DNA from: Pseudoxanthomonas sp. SL93
GTDB taxonomy: Bacteria; Pseudomonadota; Gammaproteobacteria; Xanthomonadales; Xanthomonadaceae
Direction of reading: 5' to 3'
Length of the DNA stretch: 64,000 bases
Assembly (NCBI RefSeq): GCF_026625825.1
Contig: NZ_CP113065.1
Span: 62,001 to 126,000, forward strand
In this document: piece by piece, positions 40,976 through 49,478 of the stretch
Numbering within the stretch: position 1 is the first letter of the stretch
Layout: every line of letters starts with the position of its first letter
Position numbers and translations under genes: made by a program
Notes under the pieces: generated by a model
Databases searched by the model: none
Told to the model about the DNA's origin: nothing
Seen by the model: the letters and a program-made list of their open reading frames with translations, nothing else

Positions 40976-41455
40976 TCAACGCAGCACGCCATCCAGTCCG
41001 GGCACGGGGTTGAGGGTGTTGCGGCTGTCCACGTCGAACTCGCGGCTCTTGCTGGCTTCTTCCGGCGTGGCGTTCACAGTTCCGTCGAGGGTGTAGGGCA
41101 GGGGGCGGCGACCTGCCAACGCATCGGCCACCACGATGCGGGCGGCACTGGTGGGCGAGAAGGCCAGCGTGACGACGTCCGCAGACTCCGGGCCCACTGA
41201 CAGGCCTGGCGTCGCCTTCAGCGTGCCGGCATCCTGGTCTCCAACCTGCATGGCCAGGGTGACGGTGTCGAAACGCATCGGAATGCTGCTGTAGTTCTGC
41301 AGGCGCAGGTCGACCGACCATTGGCCGTCGGCCTTCACGGTCAGCTGCTGGATGCTGGCCGCGGGATCGGAAACACGCCGTACCCGGCCATCGCCGCATC
41401 CGGCCAGCAAGGCGGTCGCCACGATCAGGGCTGCCAATGACCAACGTCGATGCAT
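40976..41455 (-). CDS. Lipoprotein with LEA-2/WHy-like domain
   Basis: 159 residues. Lipobox LLAGC (Cys20) marks a lipoprotein. The mature part has SIQQLTVKADGQWSVDLRLQ and MRFDTVTLAMQVG, an immunoglobulin-like beta pattern seen in LEA14/water-stress-hypersensitivity domains. Function unknown. It lies 61 nt upstream of the acyl-CoA dehydrogenase and may share its transcript. Confidence 0.7.
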   Translation of the reverse strand: MHRRWSLAALIVATALLAGCGDGRVRRVSDPAASIQQLTVKADGQWSVDLRLQNYSSIPMRFDTVTLAMQVGDQDAGTLKATPGLSVGPESADVVTLAFSPTSAARIVVADALAGRRPLPYTLDGTVNATPEEASKSREFDVDSRNTLNPVPGLDGVLR

Positions 41456-41905
41456 GCCGCTACTCCATCATGGGGAAAGCGGCAGGATACTACGGCGTAT
41501 GGCGCCGTTGATGCATCCGGTGCCCGCGCCGTCAGACGGGAATGCGTGGCGCGGCGAGGTCAGGTCTTGTTGCGCTGCGGCAGACCATTGTACGAAGTTG
41601 CCCAGGCGCTGGGCCGCCACATGCGGGCGAAGCACCGCGCTACCTGTCAGACGGTGAAGACGCGTGCCTGCTGCCCGGACGTGGTCGCCACCAAGGCCCT
41701 GGAGTCATCGTGCTGGTTGTTATGGAGGGTCGCTTTGTCGAGCCGCCCCTCGATCGTTTCGACGCCGAGGCGACGCGCGGGAATTCGATCTGGAAATTCG
41801 CGCAACCGTACTGCTGCAACGCAGCGAACTCTCCCTTCCCCCAGCCGGCGTGCGCACTGAATTCGAGCGTGGCCGAACGCGTGCATCAACTTTGTCATGA
41901 GCGAG
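41456..41905. other. Non-coding stretch upstream of the glucosidase promoter
   Basis: About 450 nt without a convincing gene. The open frames crossing it have no recognisable domain, biased arginine content and no SD. An imperfect inverted pair TGTCA / TGACA (41893-41912) straddles the start of the -35 region. Confidence 0.5.
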
Positions 41906-41934
41906 TTGACAGCCATCCGTGGCTTCGATATGAC
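41906..41934 (+). promoter_or_regulatory. Promoter of the GH3 glucosidase gene
   Basis: Perfect -35 TTGACA (41906-41911), 17-bp spacer, then TATGAC (41929-41934) as -10. Transcription would start near 41941, inside the operator. Confidence 0.8.
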
Positions 41935-41944
41935 AGCGCTGTCA
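41931..41944. promoter_or_regulatory. LacI/GalR-type operator
   Basis: TGACAGCGCTGTCA is a perfect 14-bp palindrome with the central CG and fits the LacI-family operator pattern TGNNANCGNTNNCA. It overlaps the -10 box and the expected start point, so a bound repressor would block initiation. No LacI-family gene is in this window. Confidence 0.8.
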
Positions 41945-42008
41945 AAACGGATTCCAGAGGACGTATGCCGCTCATGAATCGCTCCACTGACGCGAACGTG
42001 CCAGCCCG

Positions 42009-44543
42009 ATGCGCGTGACCTTGCTGGCCGTGGGCCTGCTTGCCTGTCTTTCCTGTTCCGCCCAGAAGGAGCCGGGACAGACGTCGGCGGATGCAGAGTC
42101 CAGTGCGTCGGCGCAGCTGACGGACTGGCCTGCGCTGCGAAGCCGCATCGCCAGGGATCCGGCCATCGAGGCGCGCGCGGCGGAAATCCTCGCCAGCATG
42201 ACGCTGGAGCAGAAGATCGGCCAGATGGTGCAGCCGGAGATCAAGTCGATCACGCCAGACCAGGTGCGCCAGTACTACATCGGCTCCGTACTGAATGGCG
42301 GTGGCTCCTGGCCCGGCATGGACAAGCACGCCAGCGTGCAGGACTGGGTCACGCTGGCCGATGCGTACTACGACGCCTCGATGAAGACCGATGCGGAGAT
42401 TCCCGTGCCGGTGATCTGGGGCACCGACGCCGTACATGGCCACAGCAACGTGTATGGCGCCACCATCTTCCCGCACAACATCGGCCTGGGCGCCGCGCAC
42501 GATGTCGAATTGATCGAGCGCATCGCGGAAGCAACCGGACAATCCACCCGCGCCACCGGCGTGGCGTGGACCTTCGCGCCGACCGTCGCCGTGGCGCAGG
42601 ACGCGCGCTGGGGCCGTACCTACGAGAGCTATTCCTCCCAACCGGCGCTGATCCGCGAATATGCCGGGGCTTACGTCAAGGGCATGCAGGGCCTGCTGGA
42701 CAAGGACGGCAATGTCGTCGCGACCGCCAAGCACTTCATCGGCGATGGTGCCACCGACGGCGGCAAGGACCAGGGCAACGCGCTGGTCACGCAGTCGCAG
42801 ATGATCAACATCCACGGGCAGGGGTATTACGGCGCCATCGAGGCCGGCGTGCAGACCGTGATGGCGTCGTTCGACAGCTGGAACGACGTTGCCGCTGGCA
42901 AGGACTACGGCAAGATACATGGCGCCCGCGATCTGCTGACGGTGGCGCTGAAGGAGAAGATGGGCTTCGACGGTTTCGTCGTGTCCGACTGGAACGGCAT
43001 CGGCCAAGTCGCCGGCTGTGCCGACGACAGCTGCCCGCAGGCGATCAACGCCGGCATCGACATGGTGATGGTGCCGGACAAGTGGAAGTCCTTCATCGCC
43101 AACACCATCGCGCAGGTGAAGTCGGGCGAGATCCCGCAGGCACGCATCGACGATGCGGTGTTGCGCATCCTGCGCGTCAAGCTGCGCGCGGGCCTGTGGG
43201 ACCACAGGCCGTCGGCCAGCCAGCATGCGGGCAAGCCGGAATCACTGGTGCACCGCGACCTGGCCCGTCGCGCCGCGCGTGGGTCGCTGGTGCTGCTGAA
43301 GAACGACGGTGGCACGCTGCCGCTGAAGAAGGGCCAGCGCGTACTGCTGGTCGGCAAGAGCGCCGACAGCATCTCCAACCAGACCGGCGGCTGGTCGCTG
43401 ACCTGGCAGGGCACCGACAACACCAATGCGGATTTCCCGAACGCGGACAGCATCGCCGCCGGCCTGCGCGAGCAGCTGGGTGACGGCAATGTCATCCTGC
43501 GCGACAGCGCCGAGGGCGTGGACCCCGCCAGCTACGACCTCATCGTCGCGGCCATCGGCGAAACGCCGTACGCCGAAACCAACGGCGACATCGTCCCCTC
43601 CGACACGATGGCGCATAGCCGTCGTCATCCGGAGGACCTCGCCACGTTGAAGGCGGCGGCGGCGACCGGCAAGCCGGTGGTCACGGTGTTCCTGTCGGGT
43701 CGCGCGCTGTACGCCAACGACCTGATCAACCTGTCCGACAGCTTCGTCGCCGCGTGGCTGCCGGGTACGGAAGGCAAGGGCGTCACCGACGTGCTGGTGG
43801 CGGGCGCGGACGGCAAGCCGGTGCATGACTTCCGCGGCAAGCTGACGTTCCCGTGGCCGGCGGTGGCCTGCCCGAAGGCGGACAGCACGCCGCAGTTCGC
43901 GCTGGAGTCCGGCTTGCGCTATGGCGACGGCAGCACCGTCGGCAAGCTGCCGGAGGACAGCGTGGCGAGCTGCGGCGAAGCGGCGGTCCTGGGCATTTTC
44001 AAGCAATCCGACATCGCGCCCTTCACCCTGCAGATGGAAGCCGGCGGCACGACGCAGGCGGTCGGCAACGACATGAACGCCACTCGGCGCTGGCCGCAGG
44101 CCAAGCCCGCGTTGCAGGTCGCCACCGTCCAGGTCAACACGCAGCAGGACGCCAAGGAAGTCACCTGGCTGGCACCGGCACGCTTCTTCGCCCGCAACCC
44201 GTCGAAGAACAACCTGGCCGCGATGGCGACGGCGCGCGGGGTCGTACAGTTCGACGTCATCGTCAAACAGGCCCCGGCCACGCCGGTGCGGTTCACGCTC
44301 GGCTGCGGCGCAGGTTGCGGCGCCAGCCTGGACCTGGCCGCCACGTTTTCCGGTGATGCCGTCGGCAGGAAGCAGACGGTCAAGGTGCCGCTGGCCTGCC
44401 TGGGCGAGCTGGGCGCAGACCTGGCCGGGGTGGATACGCCCTTCAGCATCACCGCCGACGCGCCGTTCGCCGCCGCCTTCACCAACATCCAGGTGGTCGC
44501 GGGTGGGGCGGATGACGCCGACGTGGTGAAGTGCGCACGGTAG
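42009..44543 (+). CDS. GH3 family beta-glucosidase / exo-beta-glucan glucohydrolase lipoprotein
   Basis: 844 residues. N-terminal lipoprotein-like signal (GLLACLSC, Cys13 or Cys16). GH3 N-domain 45-410 with IWGTDAVHGHSNVYGAT, AQDARWGRTYESYS, KHFIGDG, and the catalytic nucleophile Asp327 in GFVVSDWNG; GH3 C-domain about 430-640; and a C-terminal galactose-binding-like beta-sandwich (about 660-840) as in ExoP-type exo-1,3/1,4-beta-glucanases. It would cut terminal glucose from beta-glucans or cello-oligosaccharides in the periplasm. Followed 139 nt later by a sugar symporter. Confidence 0.92.
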   Translation: MRVTLLAVGLLACLSCSAQKEPGQTSADAESSASAQLTDWPALRSRIARDPAIEARAAEILASMTLEQKIGQMVQPEIKSITPDQVRQYYIGSVLNGGGSWPGMDKHASVQDWVTLADAYYDASMKTDAEIPVPVIWGTDAVHGHSNVYGATIFPHNIGLGAAHDVELIERIAEATGQSTRATGVAWTFAPTVAVAQDARWGRTYESYSSQPALIREYAGAYVKGMQGLLDKDGNVVATAKHFIGDGATDGGKDQGNALVTQSQMINIHGQGYYGAIEAGVQTVMASFDSWNDVAAGKDYGKIHGARDLLTVALKEKMGFDGFVVSDWNGIGQVAGCADDSCPQAINAGIDMVMVPDKWKSFIANTIAQVKSGEIPQARIDDAVLRILRVKLRAGLWDHRPSASQHAGKPESLVHRDLARRAARGSLVLLKNDGGTLPLKKGQRVLLVGKSADSISNQTGGWSLTWQGTDNTNADFPNADSIAAGLREQLGDGNVILRDSAEGVDPASYDLIVAAIGETPYAETNGDIVPSDTMAHSRRHPEDLATLKAAAATGKPVVTVFLSGRALYANDLINLSDSFVAAWLPGTEGKGVTDVLVAGADGKPVHDFRGKLTFPWPAVACPKADSTPQFALESGLRYGDGSTVGKLPEDSVASCGEAAVLGIFKQSDIAPFTLQMEAGGTTQAVGNDMNATRRWPQAKPALQVATVQVNTQQDAKEVTWLAPARFFARNPSKNNLAAMATARGVVQFDVIVKQAPATPVRFTLGCGAGCGASLDLAATFSGDAVGRKQTVKVPLACLGELGADLAGVDTPFSITADAPFAAAFTNIQVVAGGADDADVVKCAR

Positions 44544-44682
44544 GCCCGGACGTGCCCCGCGGACCGGTTGCCGTGGCGCGGGCTGACGCAGTGCAAGTTG
44601 CAATCGCCGCATGTCCCCGTAGGCTGGCGGCTCCGTCCGCCCACCGGGCTCCCGAATCCAACCCCAGCAGGCAACCCATTCA

Positions 44683-46137
44683 ATGACGACACAACCCACC
44701 CGATGGTCGCAGTTCGGCGTGCTGATCACCGTGTTCTTCTTCTGGGGTTTCGTTGCGGCCAGCAACGACATCCTGATCCCTGTGTTCAAGAAGGCGTTCA
44801 ACCTTACCCAGGCGCAGAGCCAGTACGTCGCCGTGGCGTTCTACGTGGCCTACACCGTCGGTTCGCTGATCTACGTCGCCATCTCCAAGTCCATCGGCAA
44901 GGACCTGCTGAACAAGATCGGCTACAAGAACGGCATCTGCCTGGGCCTGGTGATCTCCGCGCTGGGCACGCTGTTGTTCTACCCGGCGGCGAACACCGGC
45001 TCGTTCAACCTGATGCTGTCGGGTCTGTTCATCGTGGGCCTGGGCTTCTCGCTGCAACAGATCGCCGCCAATCCATTGGCGATCGTGATGGGGGACCCGA
45101 AGACCGGCGCGCAGCGCCTCACCCTGGCCGGCGGCATCAACAACTTCGGCACCACCATCGGCCCGCTGCTGGTCAGCGTGGCGATCTTCGGCAGCGTGCT
45201 CGCGGGCGGTACTGAAGCGAGCATCGAGAGCGTGAAGACGCCCTATCTGGTGCTGGGTGCGGCCTTCATCGTGGTCGCGATCTTCCTGAAGTTCTCCTCG
45301 GTGCCGAACCACATCGATCTGGAGGAGCTGTCGGAGACGGAGGCACAGGACAGCAGCAAGCTGATCCACAAGAAATCGGCACTGGCCTATCCGCAGCTCG
45401 TGCTGGGCATGATCGCCATTTTCGTCTACGTCGGCGTCGAGGTATCCACCATCAGCAATCTGCCCGCCTACCTGGAGTCCGAGGAAGGCCTTGGCCTGGA
45501 CACCGCGATGATCGCGCCGTTCGTTTCGTTGTACTGGGCCAGCCTGATGATCGGCCGCTGGGGCGGCGCGGCGGGCGCCTTCAACGTCGGCTCGGGCGCA
45601 AAGCGCTGGCTCACCCTGTTGCTGCCTTACGTGGCGTTTGGCGTATTCCTGGCCGTGAATGCCATTGCGCGCCACGACGTGTCGCAATTCTTCGGCTATG
45701 CGGCGGTCATCGTGCTGATGATCCTCGCCACCCTCGCCAGCAAGGGCAATCCGGCACGCATGCTGCTGTACTTTGCTGTGTGCGGTAGCGCGGCGCTGCT
45801 GATCGGCATGTTCACCACCGGCTGGACAAGCGTGGTCGCCTTCATCAGCGTGGGTCTGTTCTGCAGCACCATGTGGCCGTGCATCTTCGCGCTGGCCATT
45901 ACCGGACTGGGCAACAATACCAACCAGGGCAGCAGCCTGTTGATCATGATGATCATGGGTGGCGGCATCGTCAGCTTCGCGCAGGGCGTGCTGGCCGACA
46001 AAGTCGGCATCCACTACAGCTTCATCATCGGCGTGCTGTGCTTCGCCTACCTGGCGTTCTACGCGATCGCCGCCACGCGCACGCTGCGCAGGCAGGGCAT
46101 CGACCTCGACAAGCTGGCTGCCGGCAGCGGGCACTGA
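44683..46137 (+). CDS. FHS-family glucose/galactose:H+ symporter (MFS)
   Basis: 484 residues with about 12 transmembrane helices. Family markers include FFFWGFVAASNDILIPVFK in helix 1, GLGFSLQQIAANPLAIVMGDP, and LTLAGGINNFGTTIGPLL, as in FucP/GluP-type permeases. It would import the glucose released by the adjacent GH3 enzyme. A short, probably shared transcript is suggested by orientation and the terminator only after this gene. Confidence 0.9.
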   Translation: MTTQPTRWSQFGVLITVFFFWGFVAASNDILIPVFKKAFNLTQAQSQYVAVAFYVAYTVGSLIYVAISKSIGKDLLNKIGYKNGICLGLVISALGTLLFYPAANTGSFNLMLSGLFIVGLGFSLQQIAANPLAIVMGDPKTGAQRLTLAGGINNFGTTIGPLLVSVAIFGSVLAGGTEASIESVKTPYLVLGAAFIVVAIFLKFSSVPNHIDLEELSETEAQDSSKLIHKKSALAYPQLVLGMIAIFVYVGVEVSTISNLPAYLESEEGLGLDTAMIAPFVSLYWASLMIGRWGGAAGAFNVGSGAKRWLTLLLPYVAFGVFLAVNAIARHDVSQFFGYAAVIVLMILATLASKGNPARMLLYFAVCGSAALLIGMFTTGWTSVVAFISVGLFCSTMWPCIFALAITGLGNNTNQGSSLLIMMIMGGGIVSFAQGVLADKVGIHYSFIIGVLCFAYLAFYAIAATRTLRRQGIDLDKLAAGSGH

Positions 46138-46143
46138 GTGCGG

Positions 46144-46170
46144 TGCGCGCCGGAGAGAGGCCGGCGCGCA
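46144..46170 (+). terminator. GC hairpin after the sugar symporter
   Basis: Perfect 10-bp stem TGCGCGCCGG / CCGGCGCGCA with AGAGAGG loop, no T-run, immediately before a second hairpin with a T-run. Confidence 0.5.
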
Positions 46171-46176
46171 TCCCCG

Positions 46177-46212
46177 AGCCACCGGTCCACTCTCCGGCCC
46201 GGTGGCTTTCTT
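46177..46212 (+). terminator. Intrinsic terminator of the glucosidase-symporter unit
   Basis: Stem AGCCACCGG / CCGGTGGCT with a 13-nt loop and TTCTTG tail; lies between convergent genes. Confidence 0.75.
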
Positions 46213-46280
46213 GTGTCGATTGCCGTTCGCCAGCAGGACGGTGGGACTTCGCAGCCGCGCTGCCCTGCGAATAGCGACGC

Positions 46281-46991
46281 CTAGAAGCGCGTCCCCACCG
46301 GCAGGTAGCGCCATTGCCCCACCGGCATCTTCGCCAACGCGACGCGGCCGATACGCAGCCGCCGGATCGAAACCACGTCCAGCCCGCCCTCGCGGCAGCG
46401 GTGGCGCAGCTCGCCGGGCTGCACGTCCTTGATCGCGAAGCGCAGCCGCACCTCGTTCTGCCAGCTGACCTTGCACGGTGCCAGTCCCCGGCCCTGATAG
46501 GTGGCCACATGGCCGATGCGGCTGAGGGTGTACGGGTCGGTGCTGCCGCGGATCTCCACCACGAACTCCTGCTCGATCTGCGCATAGTCCTCGGTCAGGC
46601 GCCGCCACGCGCGGCCATCCTGGCTGAGCACCATCAGCCCGCTGGCCTCGGTGTCCAGCGGCATCAGCGGGGTCAGCCTGTGGAAGTGGCGCTTCAGCAG
46701 GCGCACGCCGCTGTCGTCTTCGCCCAGGTGTGTGGCCGGGGTCACGAGCGGTGCCGCCTCCTGCCACGCCACGCCTTCGGGCTTGTGCAGCAGCAGCGTG
46801 GCAGGCTCGGTGGCGGTCAGTTCGGCCGAGGGATCGATTTCCACCTGCTCGGTGGTGACCGGGTGCTGGGGCGTTTCCACGGTGACGCCGTCCACGGTGA
46901 CCCAGCCCCCTTCGATGTACTGCTCGGCCTCGGTTCGCGAACAGCCGGTCAGTTCTGCGACGCGTTTGGCAAGGCGGATGGGTTCAGGCAT
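46281..46991 (-). CDS. rRNA pseudouridine synthase, RsuA/RluF family
   Basis: 236 residues from Met 46991. N-terminal S4 RNA-binding domain (IRLAKRVAELTGCSRTEAEQ, 5-24; GGWVTVDG), then the synthase core with LLLHKPEGV (67-74) and the catalytic Asp113 in LMPLDTEASGLMVL. The residue before LD is Pro, where RsuA/RluF enzymes usually have Arg. The closest characterised type by layout is RluF (23S U2604), but the target site cannot be fixed from sequence alone. Divergent from the RIO kinase. Confidence 0.88.
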   Translation of the reverse strand: MPEPIRLAKRVAELTGCSRTEAEQYIEGGWVTVDGVTVETPQHPVTTEQVEIDPSAELTATEPATLLLHKPEGVAWQEAAPLVTPATHLGEDDSGVRLLKRHFHRLTPLMPLDTEASGLMVLSQDGRAWRRLTEDYAQIEQEFVVEIRGSTDPYTLSRIGHVATYQGRGLAPCKVSWQNEVRLRFAIKDVQPGELRHRCREGGLDVVSIRRLRIGRVALAKMPVGQWRYLPVGTRF

Positions 46992-47088
46992 GGGAAACAC
47001 CGGCGTTTTCGGGTGACTAGTGTAAAGATAGCGGGGACGCGCAGCGGTGAATCCGTCGCCCGTCATCTCCTTTTCCCGCCAGGACCGC

Positions 47089-47943
47089 ATGAAGACGCCC
47101 CCAGGACTGCAAGCGCTGATCGACGACGGCGTGATCGACCGCGTGCTGCGGCCGCTGAAGAGCGGCAAGGAAGCCTCCGTCTACGTGGTGGATGCAGGGG
47201 GCGAAGTCCGCTGCGCCAAGGTCTACAAGGACATGGCGCAGCGCAGCTTCCAGCAGCGCACGCTGTACCAGGAAGGTCGCAAGGTACGCGGCAGCCGCGA
47301 AGCCCGGGCGATGGGCAAGGCGACCCGCTACGGACGCAAGCAGCAGGAAGTGGCGTGGAAGAATGCCGAAGTCGACGCGCTCTACCAGTTGCGCGATGCC
47401 GGCGTGCGCGTGCCCGAACCGTTCGGCTACGTGCACGGCGTGCTGGTGATGGAACTGGTCGCCGACGCCACCGGACATTCCGCGCCCCGCCTCGGCGAAG
47501 TGGACCTGACGCCTGCGCAGGCGTGTGACTTCCACCGCTTCCTGGTACGCGAAGTCGTCAAGATGCTGTGTGCCGGGCTGATCCACGGTGACCTGTCCGA
47601 GTACAACGTGCTGGTGGGGGAACAGGGGCCGGTCATCATCGACTTTCCACAGGTCGTGAGTGCGGCGGGCAACAACGCCAGCCGGCGCCTGCTGCTGCGC
47701 GATGTCAATGCGCTCACCGCGCGCCTTGGCCGATACGCCCCGGAGCTGCTGGACACCTGGTATGGCGAGGAGATGTGGGCGCTGTACGAAGCCGGCACCC
47801 TGCATCCGGACACCGAGCTGACCGGCGTGTTCGCGCACGACACGTCGCGCGTCGACGTGGATGGCGTGCGCCATGCGATCGAAGACGCGCGCCAGGAAGC
47901 GATCATCCGCCAGCAGGGACGGGAAGCGGCGGCCGCGGAGTAG
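47089..47943 (+). CDS. RIO1-family atypical serine kinase
   Basis: 284 residues from ATG 47089. Kinase motifs: GKEASVYVVDA (P-loop-like), Lys44 in RCAKVYKD, catalytic loop HGDLSEYN (166-173), and IIDFPQVV (DFP in place of DFG, usual for RIO). Bacterial RIO1-like proteins are conserved in pseudomonads and Xanthomonadaceae with a link to peroxide resistance reported in Pseudomonas. An earlier in-frame Met at 47047 lacks support. Confidence 0.88.
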   Translation: MKTPPGLQALIDDGVIDRVLRPLKSGKEASVYVVDAGGEVRCAKVYKDMAQRSFQQRTLYQEGRKVRGSREARAMGKATRYGRKQQEVAWKNAEVDALYQLRDAGVRVPEPFGYVHGVLVMELVADATGHSAPRLGEVDLTPAQACDFHRFLVREVVKMLCAGLIHGDLSEYNVLVGEQGPVIIDFPQVVSAAGNNASRRLLLRDVNALTARLGRYAPELLDTWYGEEMWALYEAGTLHPDTELTGVFAHDTSRVDVDGVRHAIEDARQEAIIRQQGREAAAAE

Positions 47944-47980
47944 CCGGGATTCCGTCGCAGGCGAGTCGCAGCCCGGCGTG

Positions 47981-48277
47981 TCAGTCCGACCAGCGCGGCG
48001 GCACCGGCGCATGGGTGCGCGCGGGCACCAGCGCCATCAGGTAATCGGCGCGCTGCCTGGCCCACTGCGCACCCCAGCGTTGCCCCGCAGCCAGTGAGCG
48101 CACCGCCATGCTGGGTTTTTGCCCCGCCTGGTCCACCAGGAACACCTCAACCACCCACCCGGTCCGCTGCTGCCGGACTTCCAGCACGCGCACGTCATCC
48201 AGCATCAGCCGAGCACGCGTCGGAGTGACCGCCCAGGCAAAACGTTCCGGAAGCGTCGCGGGTTTGGACCAGAGCAT
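47981..48277 (-). CDS. Hypothetical small protein
   Basis: 98 residues from Met 48277, which has AAGGAG 7 nt upstream, a strong argument for this start. Features: Trp/Arg-rich, MLWSKPATLPERFAWAV at the N-terminus and ARLMLDDVRVLEVRQQ then WVVEVFLVDQAG, suggesting a small alpha/beta fold; no signal or membrane segment. I do not recognise a family. It converges on the RIO kinase. Confidence 0.6.
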   Translation of the reverse strand: MLWSKPATLPERFAWAVTPTRARLMLDDVRVLEVRQQRTGWVVEVFLVDQAGQKPSMAVRSLAAGQRWGAQWARQRADYLMALVPARTHAPVPPRWSD

Positions 48278-48508
48278 GCCGTCTCCTTGATCGCCATCGC
48301 CGGTGTCACGCGATGCGTCTTGTGGAAGCGAAAATTGCGCACGCGCAGTCAATGAAGTGTTAACTGCTGTCAGATGGATCGCGTTCGGCGCGGTGTCGTC
48401 TTCCCGGCCGGGCATGCGTCACAGAATCGCTCCGGCGTCGCGCGTGTTGACGCGATCTGAATCCCGGCTCCGCCACCCTGACCGCCCATCATCGCGCGAA
48501 CGAACAGG

Positions 48509-49468
48509 ATGTCCGTGCATCACAACGTCACCGCTGTCACCCCCGAATCCGAGCGTCTCCGACAGCAGGCGCTGGACCGGCTTCATGTAGTGGACTCGCT
48601 GCCCGAGGCGATCTACGAAGACCTGGTGCGGTTGGCCGCCGCGGTGTGCGAGACGCCGATCGCCGTGGTGTCGCTGATCGATCGTGACCGCCAGTGGTTC
48701 AAGGCCCGTATCGGTATCGACGACCACGAAACCACCCGCAGCGCGGCGGTCTGCGATCACGCGATCCGCAACCCGGGCGAGCTCATGGAAGTGGGCGACC
48801 TTGCACAGGACGCGCGTTTCGCCGACTTCCCCATCGTGGCGGGCGATACAAAGGCGCGCTTTTACGCCGGCATGCCGCTGGTGACGCAGGAGGGTCAGCC
48901 CATCGGTACCGTCTGCGTGGTCGACCACGCGCCGCGCGCGCTGAGTGAGACGCAGCGGGCATCGCTGGAGGCGTTGGCGCGGGTGACCATGGCCCTGCTG
49001 GAGGCACACGGCCAGCGGCACCAGCAGGATGTGCTGGCCGCGCTGCAGGAGACCGCCGCGGCACCACAGACCGTAGAGGCAGGCACGGAGACGTCGGCGA
49101 TCGCCATCCTCGAATTGCAGGGTTTTGCCGCCGCAGTGGACCGGTTGGGCGAGCGGGCGGTGGAGAAGATCCTGGCCTCGCTGGACCCCGTGTTCGACGC
49201 TTGCCTGCGCCATGATCTGGGCGATCGCATCAATCGCGTCACCTCGAGCCCGGAATTCGTCGCCATGCTGGTGGGCGGTGACGTGGAAGGCCGTCTGGCC
49301 GCGTTGCGCAACGCGGCCGCCGTGCAGAGTGCGCAGGTCGGCCTGACGGTGCTGATGGGTGCGGCGCTGTCGGATTCGGTGGGCAGTTCGCTGCAGGCGA
49401 TGTATCTGGGGGCGGACGAGGACCTCAGCCTGCAGAAGGACGGATTGGGTTGGCAGTCGGCGGGGTGA
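48509..49468 (+). CDS. GAF-domain protein with degenerate GGDEF-like domain
   Basis: 319 residues, soluble. GAF domain about 25-165 (DLVRLAAAVCETPIAVVSLIDRDRQWFKA; AVCDHAIRNPGELMEVGDL). Residues 196-313 follow the order of a GGDEF domain: AIAILELQGF for the metal strand, RINRVTSSPEFVAML where GGDEF should be (SSPEF, 246-250), LTVLMGAAL for the SIGIA strand, and LGADEDLSLQKDGLG for the C-terminal AK-GRN helix. Signature residues for GTP binding are lost, so it is likely a sensor or GTP/c-di-GMP effector without cyclase activity. A GGEEF cyclase lies convergently 10 nt away. Confidence 0.75.
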   Translation: MSVHHNVTAVTPESERLRQQALDRLHVVDSLPEAIYEDLVRLAAAVCETPIAVVSLIDRDRQWFKARIGIDDHETTRSAAVCDHAIRNPGELMEVGDLAQDARFADFPIVAGDTKARFYAGMPLVTQEGQPIGTVCVVDHAPRALSETQRASLEALARVTMALLEAHGQRHQQDVLAALQETAAAPQTVEAGTETSAIAILELQGFAAAVDRLGERAVEKILASLDPVFDACLRHDLGDRINRVTSSPEFVAMLVGGDVEGRLAALRNAAAVQSAQVGLTVLMGAALSDSVGSSLQAMYLGADEDLSLQKDGLGWQSAG

Positions 49469-49478
49469 TGCCGCCGCT

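Noticed and set aside
41542-42018. Plus-strand open frame upstream of the glucosidase gene
   Set aside because: No SD, no domain, and it would run over the promoter and operator at 41906-41944.
44680-46767. 695-residue minus-strand open frame opposite the sugar symporter
   Set aside because: Antisense to a well-supported 12-helix transporter; composition is shadow-like with no recognisable domain.
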